Of a stretch of DNA of 64,000 nt, positions 45,782 to 58,849 are shown piece after piece. This DNA comes from Lactarius indigo (taxonomy: Eukaryota > Basidiomycota > Agaricomycetes > Russulales > Russulaceae), in the NCBI GenBank assembly GCA_025766275.1, contig JAFKAC010000067.1:270748-334747 (forward strand), written 5' to 3'. The notes under the pieces were generated by a model that saw nothing but the letters and a program-made list of their open reading frames with translations, had not been told where the DNA came from and did not search any database. The translations under genes were made by a program, and so were the position numbers. The stretch's first letter is position 1; the number at the start of each line of letters is the position of its first letter.

Positions 45782-46959
45782 GGAAGACTGTGACGTCTCC
45801 CTCCCGGGTCGAGTTTTGGCTCTCGTCTCTGGTAAATAATGCGACGGACCTTGAGTACTGCGTGAAATAATGCATTGAAGTATAACTAGCGATCACGTGA
45901 TCACAGCCTGACTAGCCATCGGTCAAAGCCGAACAGGTGCCCGCACGGTACCGACAAAATTCGTGTGAAATAGATTTGATCATGCGTTGGCACATCGCCA
46001 AACTTTATTCCCGATTTATTGCCTTTCTCAGCCCTGCACGGTTCTAATTCGGTATTCGATATTCAATAACGAGGCAGTTCCGAACCAGAAGGTCCGGACA
46101 AGAACCGACCGAATTCTCGTCACCCCAAGAGGCCGCGTACTCAAGCCTACTGAATAAGAATGTCGAACTTCCTCGGGTGCTATTACTGCATTGATCATTC
46201 CTCCGGTGAGAAAAATGTGGCCAAACTCGCACAATGGCTCGGATAGCGGGACGAATGTTGAAATTCGCATGTGCGGTGTCTTCGTGCCTGTGTACGTATC
46301 TGTGCTGTTACTTGTTGCATCGCCAGTCTAGGCACGAGCGCATGGAGCCGTAAATACAAGACTCGATGCCGTTCACATTGGTATCACCCTGCATCAAGAG
46401 CTGGAGCTTGCACTCGGCGTTTCACACAGTTTCTCGCCCTTTGACGCCCACGCCCGAACGAACATTCCGTCTGGGGCCCTTCCCGATTCGATTACTCGAA
46501 TGAGATATGGCTCCCTTCCATAGAATGGAAGCGTTCAGAAGCATGAGATGCAAAACAGAGCAGGGTATATTAGTGTTAGAATTATTCAACTAGGATATAT
46601 CCAACAGGATGTGATGGTGGTGCAAGAGTGCGTTACGCAACGTGGAGAGAAAACGTGAGACAACTATAACAACACGAAACTTAAACGATGGGCGGTCACA
46701 GACAAAACGCAATTTCTATACAGAGCAAAAGTCCGTGGGGTGGCAGGGAAAAATTTACCAATTGTACGTACGGGCACTCCATTGTTGTGAGAATCCTTTG
46801 GACCTTCAGCCGAGCATCGTACCTGGCCCCTCCGACTAGCATCTCATCGCCCCCGATCGTGCGCTGGGTCCACTTTACCCCCGATAGGAAATGTGAGTAA
46901 TACATGGAACTAGGCGGAAATGGAAGAAGGATGCGAACATTCATCACGCCGCAACGGAA
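45782..46959. other. Intergenic, no gene supported
   Basis: About 1.2 kb. It contains short AT-rich inverted words such as GAATTCGGTATTCGATATTC around 46046-46070. Small open frames at 46028-46270 and 46642-46839 show nothing recognisable. The right part (46560-46959) should be the 3' region of the homeobox gene. Confidence 0.4.
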
Positions 46960-49291
46960 TCATTGCGGATGGTAGCCGGGGCCCGACCCACTGGACGGAG
47001 TTGGGGTGCCCCGGTCCTGGTGGCTTCCGGAGAAGTACTGTTGATGTTGCTGCTGCTGGGTGTAGTATCCGTGACTGCCACCACCTGGTAGTGATCCGTG
47101 CGACGACATGTACGTTGGGTTGTGCTGGTTGTTTATCGAATAACCTGGTTGGTGATGTGTCGACATGGATGCCGGTGTAGGAAACGTGTAGCCAGCACCA
47201 GTCCCGCCCGGTTGTGGATAATTCCCTACCACAGATGACGAGCGCCCACTTCCGTAGCCATTCTCTAGGACGTTACGCTGACTGGAAGGTGTGTAGTATG
47301 GGTCAGACCCAATCGGGCCCGATCCAGAGTGGGGGATAGATTGAAGGGAAAGTGGGTGGTACAATTGCAGACTGTCGGTCGGCATAGATGCCCGCCGAAG
47401 TAGTGTGCCCGTAGAAACGCCGGAGTGAGCCACTCCACTGCGTTGCGATGGAAGGGGGTGGGTTGTCGCTGGACCAGATGATGGACGATGCACGGGTGCG
47501 AGTATCCTTCGGCGAGCCTGGCAAGTTTCAATCATGTTAGGGCGGTTAAATGCGCTGGTTAAGTCTGACCTACATTGATCATCCAGTTGGAAACCTGACT
47601 CATGCTCAAGCCAGTGGCAGCACAAAGTTGCTTCTTCTCGTCCTCACTCGGGTAAGGGTGATCAGAATGACGATGCAACCAATCCTTCAAAAAGTCTGTG
47701 GTAGGTTTGGGTAACTTTCCGCGCTTTTTCTGAGGGCGATCGACAAGTGACGACGGCGCTGGTGGTGCCGGCGGGGTCCGAGACGGCGATGGTACCGGGC
47801 CGTTGGCAGAAGCAGAAGGAAGGAGGATATCAGAGGACGAAAAGTTCCATTCTTCCTTTGCTGTCTCTGAGGTAGATGACTGAGTGTAGGATGCTCTACG
47901 CTCCCCCTGGCCAGAAATACGCGCGACACTCCCGTACATTGGGGCTTGATTAGTGGGAGGAAATGTGTATGAGCTACTGAGGGAGGAGTGGCGCAGACTG
48001 TCGTCGTATTTTAAATGTGCACTCGCGCTAGGTATAGGCCCGGGTGTAGAACTTGGCCGCACAATTCCCGGAAGCGATGCCGCTTGACTCGTGGCTGTGC
48101 TCCAAGATTCTGAATCAGAAAATTGCAGAGACGGCAATTGGGCGCGAGGTAGAGTGTAATCTGCTGTGAGGGGAGAGCCAAAACTCGACGTGGGGAATGA
48201 CGGAGAAGTGGACGATGAGGTGGCGGTGCCCGAACTGGACAGTGTCGCCGCGCTAGGAAGGGAGGCGTGGTCGTGGTAGGATAGATTGAGTTGGGTGTCG
48301 GCTGCGAGCTTCGGTCTAACAGATGACTTGTCGTCAGAGTCGACGGATGACTGGGGGGGGAACTGATAAGACGACAAAGAGGATGGTGTATGCGTGGCCG
48401 ATGATATCCCTCGAGCGGCGGGAGGGAGCCGACTACGGTAATTTAGCTCCGAAGAGAGTGTCGGTAGGGAAGCCCGGCGGTTGTCTGCGCCGTGACGGAA
48501 TGGGTCTTCAAATGTGGAAAAGATGGAAGGTAGCTGAATACGCGGACTGCCTGAGACGATAGAGGGGTGCTCTCCAACGTTTGTGGGAGCGCTTTCGCCT
48601 TCCCAATGAGGGCTATCCAACGAGAGTTCGGTGGGACGAGCGCGCTTTGGCTGCGGAGATTGTGCAGGGGAAGCAGGGCGCTTGTCAGGCCGAGGGGAGG
48701 ACTCAGAGTCCGCAGAGGTGACGGATGACATGCTCGAGCTGTTAAAGTAGTCACAGTCGAGGTCGGGGGAGCTGTGAACGGCATCAGAAACTTGAATGGT
48801 AAAGTCACGGAGAGAAGGGTGGGAGGGGATTGAGGTACCGACCTTGTGACAGCCGGGGATACCGAGGTAGAAGGAGGGTATGCGGGGACCGCAGGTGCAA
48901 ATGCAGAAAAGGCGGTCGAGCCGCTCTCTGGCGTACGGCCGGGTTGAGAGAACTTGCTATAAAGTCAATCAGCAACAATGTTGACGGGCATCAGCGCCGA
49001 TCTAACGCATGGGAAAATGAGGAGTGATGGATCGTGGCGAGAGGACGATCCAGCCCAGGGTAAGTGAGAGCGGAGGGTGGCTTCCGTCCATCGAATGACA
49101 CTCTCTCGTGGCTGTTTGACAGGTGACAGACGCAAGAACCCGAAAACGAAAGCGAGAGGGAAAAAAAAAAAGAAAAGAAAAGAAAAAGGGATAGCGCTGA
49201 TGACATACTCGGTTGTGTCAAAGGGGAGCGATCCTACGCTGTTGTAAGAGTTGACAAAAGTATTCTGACTCTCAACCTTGGTCTCAGTCAT
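46960..49291 (-). CDS. TALE-class homeodomain transcription factor
   Basis: A nuclear DNA-binding protein. The start MTETKVESQNTFVNSYNSVG is followed by an intron of about 250 nt and long Ser/Pro-rich low-complexity regions. The homeodomain of KN/TALE type lies at about 47540-47740 (minus): KKRGKLPKPTTDFLKDWLHR, HPYPSEDEKKQL and SQVSNWMIN|ARRRI. The extra three residues of the TALE loop (HPYP) and WxIN in helix 3 are visible. An intron splits helix 3 at WMIN|ARRR. The C-tail is rich in Gly, Ser and Gln. It resembles fungal Cup9/Tos8-like and mushroom Hom-type developmental regulators; the exact orthologue is not settled. It ends TGA at 46960-46962. Confidence 0.87.
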
Positions 49292-50636
49292 GGAGGCAGG
49301 AGGGAAGCGCGGAGGGAAGGAGAATCAAGAATTCAAGCAGATCGAAACTGGATGAGACGCAGCGATTTATATAGGCGTCGCACGCTTCTTGGGAACGGAG
49401 ATGATGGTCGGCGATGCCGCGATGCTCATAAAGAAGGCCAGGCCATCGAGGCAAAACAGGTCGCCTCTCCAGGGAGCTGGCCGCACAAGATTCAAGTCGA
49501 ATCAGGTTCCATTGATCCCGGCTTCTCGAGGGCATAATTACGCGAACGACTTACCTCCGCCTGCTTCCTGGTTTCCCCCTGTTTTTCTTTTTTGCAATCC
49601 CCCACAACGCCCAGGCCAACAAACAGTACAGCGCTCAGCTAGTTCCCGCCCTGCCCTCCATGTTCATCATCTTTCCCTTGAAGGCGCTTAAATTTATCCC
49701 GTCTTGCGACCATTTTATTTAATCCTTTATTCCTGTGGACTCTGGCCATTTGCCCGGGATCAGATCGGGTACCTTTCTCACGAGTTTTCTGTGTCGAATC
49801 TCGAAGCGGTTTTGGTTTTGGGAACGTTTGGCTGGGCCTCTCCGGTGGGTGATGGTGATCGCCACCGTCGCCACCATAGCCCTTGATCTACCGCTGACCC
49901 CCATTGCTGTTTAATGGCCGGGGAGTGAAAAATCAGTCAGCTGCGTGTACTGTTCACGGTGTGGATTTCCCTGGTCATCGCGAACATGATTGCGACTCGG
50001 ACCAAGGAAGAAGAACGGATGCGAACGAAGGTCATCCAAATTTGGCTACATGAAAGGGCTCGCTTACGGAACTTTTGTCGAACATTCCATAACTGCTAAA
50101 TCGAGGACACTTAGCTTAATTAAATCAGGGCACTTCCACCTGGGCGTCGCGGAGTTCTGCCGGCAAGGCGCACATTCCGGGGATTACATCACCGCTCCTA
50201 GCATAATTTACCTGGACCCGACGCTCAGGCCTCCACCATCAGCACCGCCGTTCCCTCTGCGAGCGTTTTCCCCACCATTGATTCATGGGCACAGGTATTC
50301 ACCTCGTGTTGATCATCACTTTATAAACGCAAGCAGTGCGATCATTGCCATCACATTCAACCCCTTTGCGCGCTTAGATAATGCCGTACCTTCGCGACTC
50401 GTTGCCTGCATTGTGCCCATATCCAGCTTTACTCATGACCACATGTTAGGGTACCATCACGTTTGGAAGCACACGCTATGAATGTAAATTACCAAATAAG
50501 ATTGTCTCATTGTAGATCACACTCACACAACAACAAACGACGCTAATATTCCTTGTCCCTGCCTGCCGGAAGGTGGCGGACAACCTCCGACTGACTATGC
50601 CCTCCTAGTCAACACAGCCGGCTTCCCTCCGCAACC
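49292..50636. other. Long intergenic region upstream of the homeobox gene
   Basis: About 1.35 kb that should hold the homeobox promoter and the 3' region of the Nud1/Cdc11-like gene. I see pyrimidine-rich stretches (for example 49556-49600) but no supported gene. The open frame at 49990-50481 has no recognisable features. Confidence 0.45.
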
Positions 50637-53600
50637 TTATCCCTTGGCTCGTGCGACGCCTTCGAGGAGTTTTTCAGCCTTTTCTCTCTCTTTTCGGCTA
50701 ACAACAACTCCATCTAACATGCGCACTTTTGAGCAAGCCCGCATGATCAACCCGCGATACGTGAGACGACCGATATAAGCCTCATCTGGGAGGTCTCGCC
50801 GGAATTTTGCGTCCAGCTCGTGCCACGCCAGCGTCGGGGCGATACCGGTTGTTCCGTCACGGGGATTGCCCCTGTTCCCACCCCTGATAGACGTTCCGGC
50901 TCCTTTCTGACCCAATTCCGGACCCGAGGGTTTGCTGGCGCTTTCGCCGCGATGTTCCCCACTTGCACGGTGTGAGGGCTCAGATGGCTGAAGTGCCCCA
51001 GGCACATCTTTTACGAGTAGCGGCAAGTACCACCCTAGAGTGCATGGGTTCATCCTGGTGGAATACTGGAAGGTAAGCGAAAGGAACCCGAATGACGGTG
51101 GGAAGACGACAGGTGAAATGCGTATGAGAATGGGAAAAATAATATATCTGATCGAGGATCCCCAATAAAGGGAGAAACGGGATCAAATAAAGCGAGGAAG
51201 GGGAAATTGCAGATTACGCGATAAGCCAGCGAATAACGCGTACCTGAAGTCAACCATTTCCACGTCGGGGCAGCCCCTCAAGACTTTGATTATGCCTTTC
51301 GTGCCTTTGAGCCTTGAGCCGATAATGGTGAGTTTGTTGAGCCTATGTAGGCCCTCCAGAGGCTTCACATCTTCGAAAAAGTTGTAATTGAGGTTTAGCA
51401 CTCGTAGGTTGGGCACGAGCGTGGAAAAATTTGCGGGGAGCTTTGACAGCCGGCAGGCGGCAATCTCGAGGTAAATCAGATTGTAGCATGGTTCGGAAAT
51501 AAAATGAGCTGGCAGAGCGTTGCCTGTTTATGGTGCCGTCAATTAAAAATTGGCATTATATGTCGCCATTCGGAGGGAAACCAATTCACTAACCCGATAA
51601 ATATAACCGCTTCGCGTCTCGTACGTCGCGAATTGAGAGAGATCTATCTGAATAGGGTCGTCGGTTCGCAGAAGAGCTAAAGCCAGGACTCACAGGCTGT
51701 TCCCTCCTTGGTTGCGTAGACTCAAACTTTCGAGTCTAACAAGCCGATCCGCTTTCGTTATCTCAGTGAGCGAGTTGTTGTCGATGTAAAGCACTCGTAG
51801 GCTCGGAAAATGGCTGGAATCGAGACGTTTCAAGCGGTTGGCGCTGAGACGCAATATGCGCAATCTAGGCAGGATGCCGTGAAGTTCGGGCTCATCAAGG
51901 GAGTTGTTGTCTAGATCAAACAACAATGAAAAATTAGCAAATGCGGTGGAGAGATTAGCGCAAGGCGACGACGCATGAGAAAATTGCATTGCCTGGAAAG
52001 AATAATAGCAGAGTCTGCCATAAACAGGGCATCGTGTGGAGCCGTGGCGAAAGGCCGGCATTGGGGAGATCTCATCACCGATGCACCTGGTCTTCCAACG
52101 GTCCATGAAGGCACAAGCACTTACCTAGATTGAGAACAACCAAAGAGGGCAGAAGATGTAGACCAGCAACCCGTTGGATCCGATTTTGGCTCACGTTCAG
52201 AGCCTCGAGTGTTGGCCTGCGGGAGGAGCATCGTGGGTAAAGAATGGAATAAAGCCATGCGGAAACCGTGGCGGGGTAAGTGACAGGGATGTGACAACGG
52301 GGACATGAAACGGTAAGTTAGCAAGGCAATCCCCGAGTAGAGACGATACGGGAAGAAGGCGCACCAGGAACATTGCGTGAAATCCATATTAGCAATGTGA
52401 TTTCTCTGGAGACTAAGCTTGACTAGGCAATCCATGTGCTGCAAGCCGTCAAGGGATTTGATGTGGTTCCCGTCCGCACGTAGTTCACGCAGATGCCGAA
52501 GGCACTCCAGTTCTAGACGTAAAATGCATCGGCTTCGATCAGGATAAGGCGGCGCATCAGTAACTTACGGCTCAAGCTTTCGATGTTGTTGTAACTGATG
52601 TCAAGGTTTTCCAAGCCGACGAGATGTCTGAAGGAGGTCGCGCTCGTCAAGCTACCGTCACACAAGATCAGCAAGTCATTAGCAACAGTGGGTCCTGTTC
52701 CGTCCGGGTGAGCACGAACCTATTGCGAGACACAGCTAGGGACCTGACCGTAGCGGGAACCCCGCTTAGCCATGCTAACTGGTTGGAATCACTGTTCCCA
52801 TGTTAGCCAACATTGTCAAGCTTAGCCCCGTCACGTCTGACTTACATTATCAGTGTACGAAGCTGAGGTAAAAATTCATTTAGCCTGGCAACACTCTCGA
52901 TATTCTTGTTCGATAAATCAATAGAGCTCAATCCTTCCCAATAAGGTTCGAACGGCTGCATGTCGGTGATAACTCGAACGAGCATGTCATGAGCAATTCC
53001 GAACGATGCCTCCGTCAAGAAAGTCGCATTCGCCAGTTTCCCCGCTCCGGTTGCAGTTACGTTGGATGATATTGGGTGCTGAGGTCCTACAGGTGCGCAC
53101 CGTACAAGATCCGATGCTGGGATCTCCGTATCAGAGGCATCTTCCACACTGAGGTCGTGATCACTGCCGAGAAATGAGCTGCCGGTGGGTATGTGTACGG
53201 AGTCGATGGGTCTTGACGGCGGATTATCGTCGACACCTACGAATGTAGAGACCGTTAGGCGCAATATAAAACCCCGAAGCTCACTTATTCGTACCCGTAC
53301 TGTGAAGGCCATCCAACATCTCACCAATGCGCTTTGAGCGGACAGAAGGCACAAAGCTCGGTTCTCCAACAGGGACCTTGGATGACAAGTCAATGTCGCT
53401 GCTGCTGTCTTGGTTTGTCCCTCGTCCGAGACCCCTGATGGGCCCTTCTCTCTTACCATCAGAGAAGCTGACAGATCGTCGGTGGCCAGGCTTGCTTGTG
53501 GGAGTACGGTAATTACTAGCAAGGGGATCAACCAATGATACGGCGGGACTCGGAACTGTGTTCTTCAACGCAGAACGAATAGGTGTGGGCATTAGCATCG

Positions 53601-55892
53601 TACGAGAAGGCCCAGGCGTGCCTACAACGGCAATGACAGTATGTCCGTGGTGGGGCTCATCCTTGCTTGAATTCAGGTCGAAGACAATCTCAGGTGGATC
53701 AGCTAATGAAAGCGATGCGGACAATGCGCTGATTTCTGTTACCTCGTCGTCGTCGTCATCCGAATCTGTCGTGTCGTCCTCGCCAACGACGCCTGGCGCT
53801 CGCATATGACTGTGAGGGGGTCCGTCGAAAGAGAAGGAAGTGAGTTCCATTTCTTCGTCATCGCCTACTTCGTCAATGTAGCTGTTATCCGTTGATGCAA
53901 GCGCTGGCTCTCCAGCACCGTCGCCCAATAGCGAGTCGTCGCGCAGACTCTCAATATCGTGGAATGGGTCTTCACTGTCTGCATCAATCTCCGAACCTGC
54001 CGCGTGTCCTGCACTACTGCTTTCTGAGGTCTTTGGTGCTGGCGGGACACTGGCCTTGACCCATCGCATCTTGACCTTGTCGAATACCATCTTTCCAACC
54101 CGTTCTGGCAAGGAGGGTATGTCCTCTGGCGCAATACGTGTGATATGGGCAGGGCCTGGGTGTTTCACGAAGGATCCTGAGCTGCCTGTCGTCAGTGTGG
54201 TCCCGGATACAGTGCTAGAAGAGACGAATCGATTGAGATCGTCGTTCTGACGACCCAAAATAGACGACGTGGTGAATGTTGCCATTCTTGCTGCAGGGGC
54301 TAGGAAGGCAGCATTGGTTTGAGTGCCCACTTGAAGTGCAGCGGTGCTGGACCGTGGAGTCGGGTCCGGTGGACTAGGCGGTGGTGATGGGGGTGGGGCA
54401 ACGAGGATGGGAGGCGCAGGGAAGCGTGCGTATATCCGAGATGTATTGAGGGAAGTGGAGCTGTTGTCCTGCTTGAGCTTGTAAGTATCATCAAAGTGAG
54501 TTCCAGGCGGTCTTACCAGAAAAGAAGTTTTTAATGAATGGCTTTCCTGAACTGGTGAGCGAGGGCCAAGTTGGACTGGTGAGGAGGAAGGGATAGAGGG
54601 GATGCCAGGAACCGGTGGTAATAGCCCGGGAAACGTTGGAGACACCGGGGATCTGTGTCGGTGGCGCGTCGGTCGCGTCAGTGGAGAATATACGCTTGGA
54701 CCCTTTCATATCCTGCTTTAGCTGTGCCATCAAGCTCTCTGCTTGTTGCCTGTAACCCAAAGAGGAATGGGTCTTCCTTTTGTATGCAATTGCAGCTGAA
54801 TTTTCGTTCGCCTCAGTGTGAACGTCATCGGAGAAAGGGATAGCTTCCAAGACATCGGTGAGACAGAAGACACGCCAACAATGATCGACTTACATTCTCT
54901 TTGCACCCCCATTTTTGCAGACGAATCGTGTTTCTCGTCAGAGTGCGCAGTAGAGGCAACGGATACAGGAGTAGAGAGTATGGAGATGTCCCTTGCGCTC
55001 TTGATCCGGGACATGAGAGACCTTGACTCTCCAACATAATCTTTTCTGCAAACCAGACCCCGCGTGCCACAATCGCTGCCATTGCCAGGGTCGAAGTCAC
55101 TCACGGGGCTCAGTTTGACTCGTTTCGCGCTTCGTAATTCGATCGAACTGAATGGCCCTGAGGCCTCTGAGACAGTGGGAAGGCCAAACGGTGAAGAGGT
55201 GTTCGCTGCATGATTCCCTGCATTGCTACCTGAAGGAGAATTGATGGCGATGGAGTCAACCATGGCGGAAAGATGATCACGGGTGAATGTATCATATTGA
55301 AACTGGAAAAGGCGGAGAGGTGGATCGGCCGAGGGAGGGACAGAAGCAGCAGTTCCTGGGATACTCTTAGTTCGAGTAAAACCAGGGGGGTGACACGGGG
55401 TGATGGTGCAGAATCTGGGACCGTAAACGTGAAAGGGCACTGCATGTTTGGCTGCCAACCGTCGAAGGTGGCAACCTCGGACGGATTCGAGTTCACAAGC
55501 CTGCTCTGACCGGTGATACGAGAAGATGTTGCAGGTACGATTGAAGGCAGCACATGGTGAGGAGGACGGCCATGTGTTGGAGGGTGGAGGACTGTGTGGG
55601 AGGAATCCCGCCCGGGAGAGGGGGGGTCAAACATGCGCTCCAGGGGAATTGGGCTGAAGAAATCTTTGATGAGGCTCTTCCCTCGTCCAGGGGTTTTTTG
55701 AGGAAGCACGGAGGGGACATCTTGGCGAATTAGAAATGTACCGCCGGCGGGGACGTCGAGGTCGCCGACTGGGAGAGGTTGAGAGCCAAGGGGGACTGTC
55801 AATGATATTGAGCGAGTGTGACAGTCATCGAGACTAGGGCCCTCGTCTGGCCACTCGTCTTGGAGTTCATCTGTTTGCCAGGCTGGCTGCAT
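50637..55892 (-). CDS. cdc11: Nud1/Cdc11-like leucine-rich repeat scaffold of the spindle pole body
   Basis: Nud1/Cdc11 anchors the mitotic exit / septation initiation network at the spindle pole. The chosen start gives MQPAWQTDELQDEWPDEG, a Trp/acidic N-terminus seen in this family. A long Ser/Pro-rich acidic region follows (53290-55800) with KGSPVSPTFPGLLPP and GKMVFDKVKMRWVKA. The C-terminal third is leucine-rich repeats: LSSIDLSNKNIESVARL, LVGLENLDISYNNIESL, HLRELRADGNHIKSLDGLQ, LPRLRILRLSANRLKRLD and LRVLNLNYNFFEDVKPLEGL. The terminal cap reads WHELDAKFRRDLPDEAYIGR and CSKVRMLDGVVVSRKERE. Many short introns lie in the LRR part. It ends TAA at 50637-50639. An in-frame alternative start (TTG) lies upstream. 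Confidence 0.85.
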
Positions 55893-56203
55893 ACCTTCGT
55901 TCCAAGCCGCTGCCACCAAGTCGGTGTCCTTCCCACACGTGATCGCGAACTCAAGTGACTTTGAACCAAACAGTCCACATTTTCGATATTTCAATGCCCA
56001 CTAATCCGGAGGACCCCCCAGGGACCTCCCATATCACCCGAACAATGTCGCCAGGAATGTCGCAGTTCAGCAGACTCTTATTCTCCGTCCAATCGCATGA
56101 AAAGACGACCAGTTATCGCATCGTTGGATCCAGACAGTGGCGATCTCTTCATCAACCACAAGCACGCGACCTCTACTTCAAGCGCCAGAAATATACTAAA
56201 ACA

Positions 56204-58652
56204 ATGAGTGAGACACTCTCAGTTTCAAACGGAAAGGCAAAAAATCTTCCCGTCTCTGCGAGAGCAGAGAGAACAATTGCCTATCGCGCGAGGTGCGGCC
56301 CTTTCATTCAAGTTTCACCCACAGCACCTATCCCCTTCCCCTCTCCCTCCATACAGGTCGGGAGTCACTCATACGTAGTATCGCGTCGAACAACGTGGTC
56401 ATCGTCCTTGGTGAAACGGGATCTGGAAAGTCAACCCGTATGTTCCGCCGCTGCTTTTTCGTGATCTTGTCCATATAGTTATACATAGAACTTCCTCAAT
56501 ATCTGCTCGAGGATGGCTCTTACCGCGGGCAGATCGCCGTCACCCAGCCTCGACGTGTTGCGGCAACCTCTCTCGCCATTCGCGTCTCAGCTGAGCAGGG
56601 CCAAGCTCTTGGTACTCTCGTCGGGTACTCGGTGCGCTTTGACGAGCGTATAAGCCCAGGAACGCGAATTAAATACCTCACCGACGGAATGCTCGTACGA
56701 GAGATGATGACCGACCCATTACTCACGCGCTACGACGTTGTTATCGTGGATGAAGCACACGAACGTACCCTACGTACAGACGTAGTGCTCGCCGGTTTGA
56801 AACGAATTTAGCCTATACGAAATGGCGATGGCGCCGACAGGAAGGGAAAGGGAAGGCAAATCCCCTCAAGGTTGTCGTCATGTCTGCAACATTGGATGCA
56901 GAGAAGTTCAGCAAGTTTTTTCGAGGAGTGTGTTTTTTTTTTTTTTTCTTGCCATCCCCTGTGTTTCTCATCACTGGAAACTGAACAGCGCACCCGTACT
57001 CTATGTTAAAGGTCGCCAGCACCCAGTATCCATATTCCACACGTCTGCCAGCCAAAGTGATTACGTCGACGCCGCGGTCACGCACTTTCTTCCAGATTCA
57101 CTTAGGACAGGCCTCGGGAGATGTCCTTATATTCCTTCCAGGTATTCTTGGGCTTCCCATTTTCCTGTTCACTTTGAATCTTCATTGTGACTAGGCCAGG
57201 ACGACATCGAGAGCCTTGAGAGCTCGTTGCGCATGTATGCCGATCAACTTCCCCAGGATGTGCCCAAAGTGATCGTCAATTCCCTTTATGCATCGCTTTC
57301 CAATGCGCAGCAGGCAAAAGTTGTTCCAACCCACACCGCCCGATTCGCGCAATGCGTTCTTGCTACAATATAGCGGAAACATCAATACCATTCCCGGGGT
57401 CAGATACGTGGATAGACACTGGGAAGCAGAAAGAGAAGAGGTACCTGGCAAGGATAGCAGGGAGCGGTGAAGCCTATTGATTGTCTACCCCTCCTCACAC
57501 TATTGCTGATTTGCATAGCTCAGGCTTTGACACCCTGCTGCCAACAGACATTACCAAATCGTCCGCCATGCAACGTACTGGTCGGGCAGGACGCGAGGGA
57601 CATGGCTACTGCTTCCGCCTCTATACTGAGGAGGCTTTCAACTCCATGGCTACCTCTGCTGAGCAGAAATACAGCGTACTAACCTTACGGAGGCATTTCT
57701 ATTGCTGAAGGTTATAGGCCATGATCTGGACAGAATGCCATTTATGGATAGACCGGATCAGGAATCCAGTATGTTTCCCCCACATCAGTCCAACCGTAAT
57801 CTCGTTTCACATATTGCGATGCAGTCGGTTCGGCGTTGCGGACACTCTGGCTCCTCGACGCTATTGACAATTCCCGGTGTCTAACAGACTTCGGACGGTC
57901 ACTCGCGATGTTCCCTCTTAAGCCACAGTACGCAGCAACGCTACTCACCTCCGTAATACATCGGTGCACGTCCGAGGTCATATCCCTTCTTTCGTTTTAT
58001 CGTCCTCTGCTCCTCTTTTCCCCGACACCACATCACAGAGGGACGCAGCTAGTGAAGCCCGTGCAAAATTCCCGCCATCCATCTGGTGACCATTGGACGA
58101 TGTTGAATGTGTTCCGTGCATACGACGAAATATGTGTCTCGGAGGATAAGAGTGGGCGTAAAGACTGGTGCAAGCGGAATTTTGTCAATCAACGAGTACT
58201 TCGTGAGGCGGGTGACATTCGGACACAGTTGCGAGGCGTCTGCGGCCGGATGAACATTGACTCGAGCTTATCTTGCGGAAACGAGGAGGCTCCCGTGCTC
58301 AGGAGTCTTTTGAAGGGTCTACTACAACAAGTGGCATTCTTGCAACCCGATGGCTCTTACAAGCAGATGATGGGTCCATCGGTGTGTCCGTTGAAGCTGC
58401 CGCCGTGTGTAGTGCTAAGGTCTTTTCGACAACAGATAGTCAAGATCCACCCGAGTTCTTTCTTAATAGATAAGCGTTCACCAGCTATCATCTATGACGA
58501 GCTCGTAAGTTGTAGTGTTGTCGTTGGGTGGTATATGTTAAACTGAACTTACTTAGGTGTGTACGACAAATATCTACGCTCGATGTGTATCGGCGATATA
58601 CAAGTCGTTTATTACAGAATACCCGAAACTTGGTGGGATGAGAGTGCCATAG
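56204..58652 (+). pseudogene. DEAH-box RNA helicase (DHX33/Dhr2 type) with many frame breaks
   Basis: A DEAH helicase, probably for ribosome biogenesis. Motif I GETGSGKST (56413); Ia TQPRRVAATSLA; II IVDEAHERTL (about 56745); III VVVMSATLDAEKFS (about 56875); [17 protein letters not shown] (57569). The C-terminal HA2/OB-type end reads HPSGDHWTMLNVFRAYDE, DWCKRNFVNQRVLREA, VKIHPSS and IYARCVSAIYKSF. It ends TAG at 58650. The frame breaks at a TAG (56809), near 56855, near 57085, three times in motif V (57360-57415), near 57660, near 57985 and near 58070. Most are single bases in short runs. The first exon is uncertain; an ATG at 56204 is used here. Either a dead copy or an error-rich patch. 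Confidence 0.78.
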
Positions 58653-58849
58653 CCGTAGCATATATTCTTGTACTGTACATATTTGAAAATCACGGCGGTT
58701 GGTGGGTCTCGGCAATTCTCGGAGTTTTGCCAATTTAAAGCGCTTGGTTGCTGGCAGTGCGGGGCCAAGGTCCGAAGCCTTCAAGCAACACTTAACACTC
58801 CCCCACCGCCCGCTCCCTTTCCTTCTTACTCGTCCTTAATTCTTTTGCT

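Noticed and set aside
49990..50481. Open frame of 163 codons as a gene
   Set aside because: Low-information sequence with no recognisable family; it lies in the promoter region of the homeobox gene.
54590..54700. Frameshift in the Nud1/Cdc11-like gene
   Set aside because: An intron from GTCCAAGC to GACACAG (about 49 nt) joins DMKG to SPVSPTF in frame.
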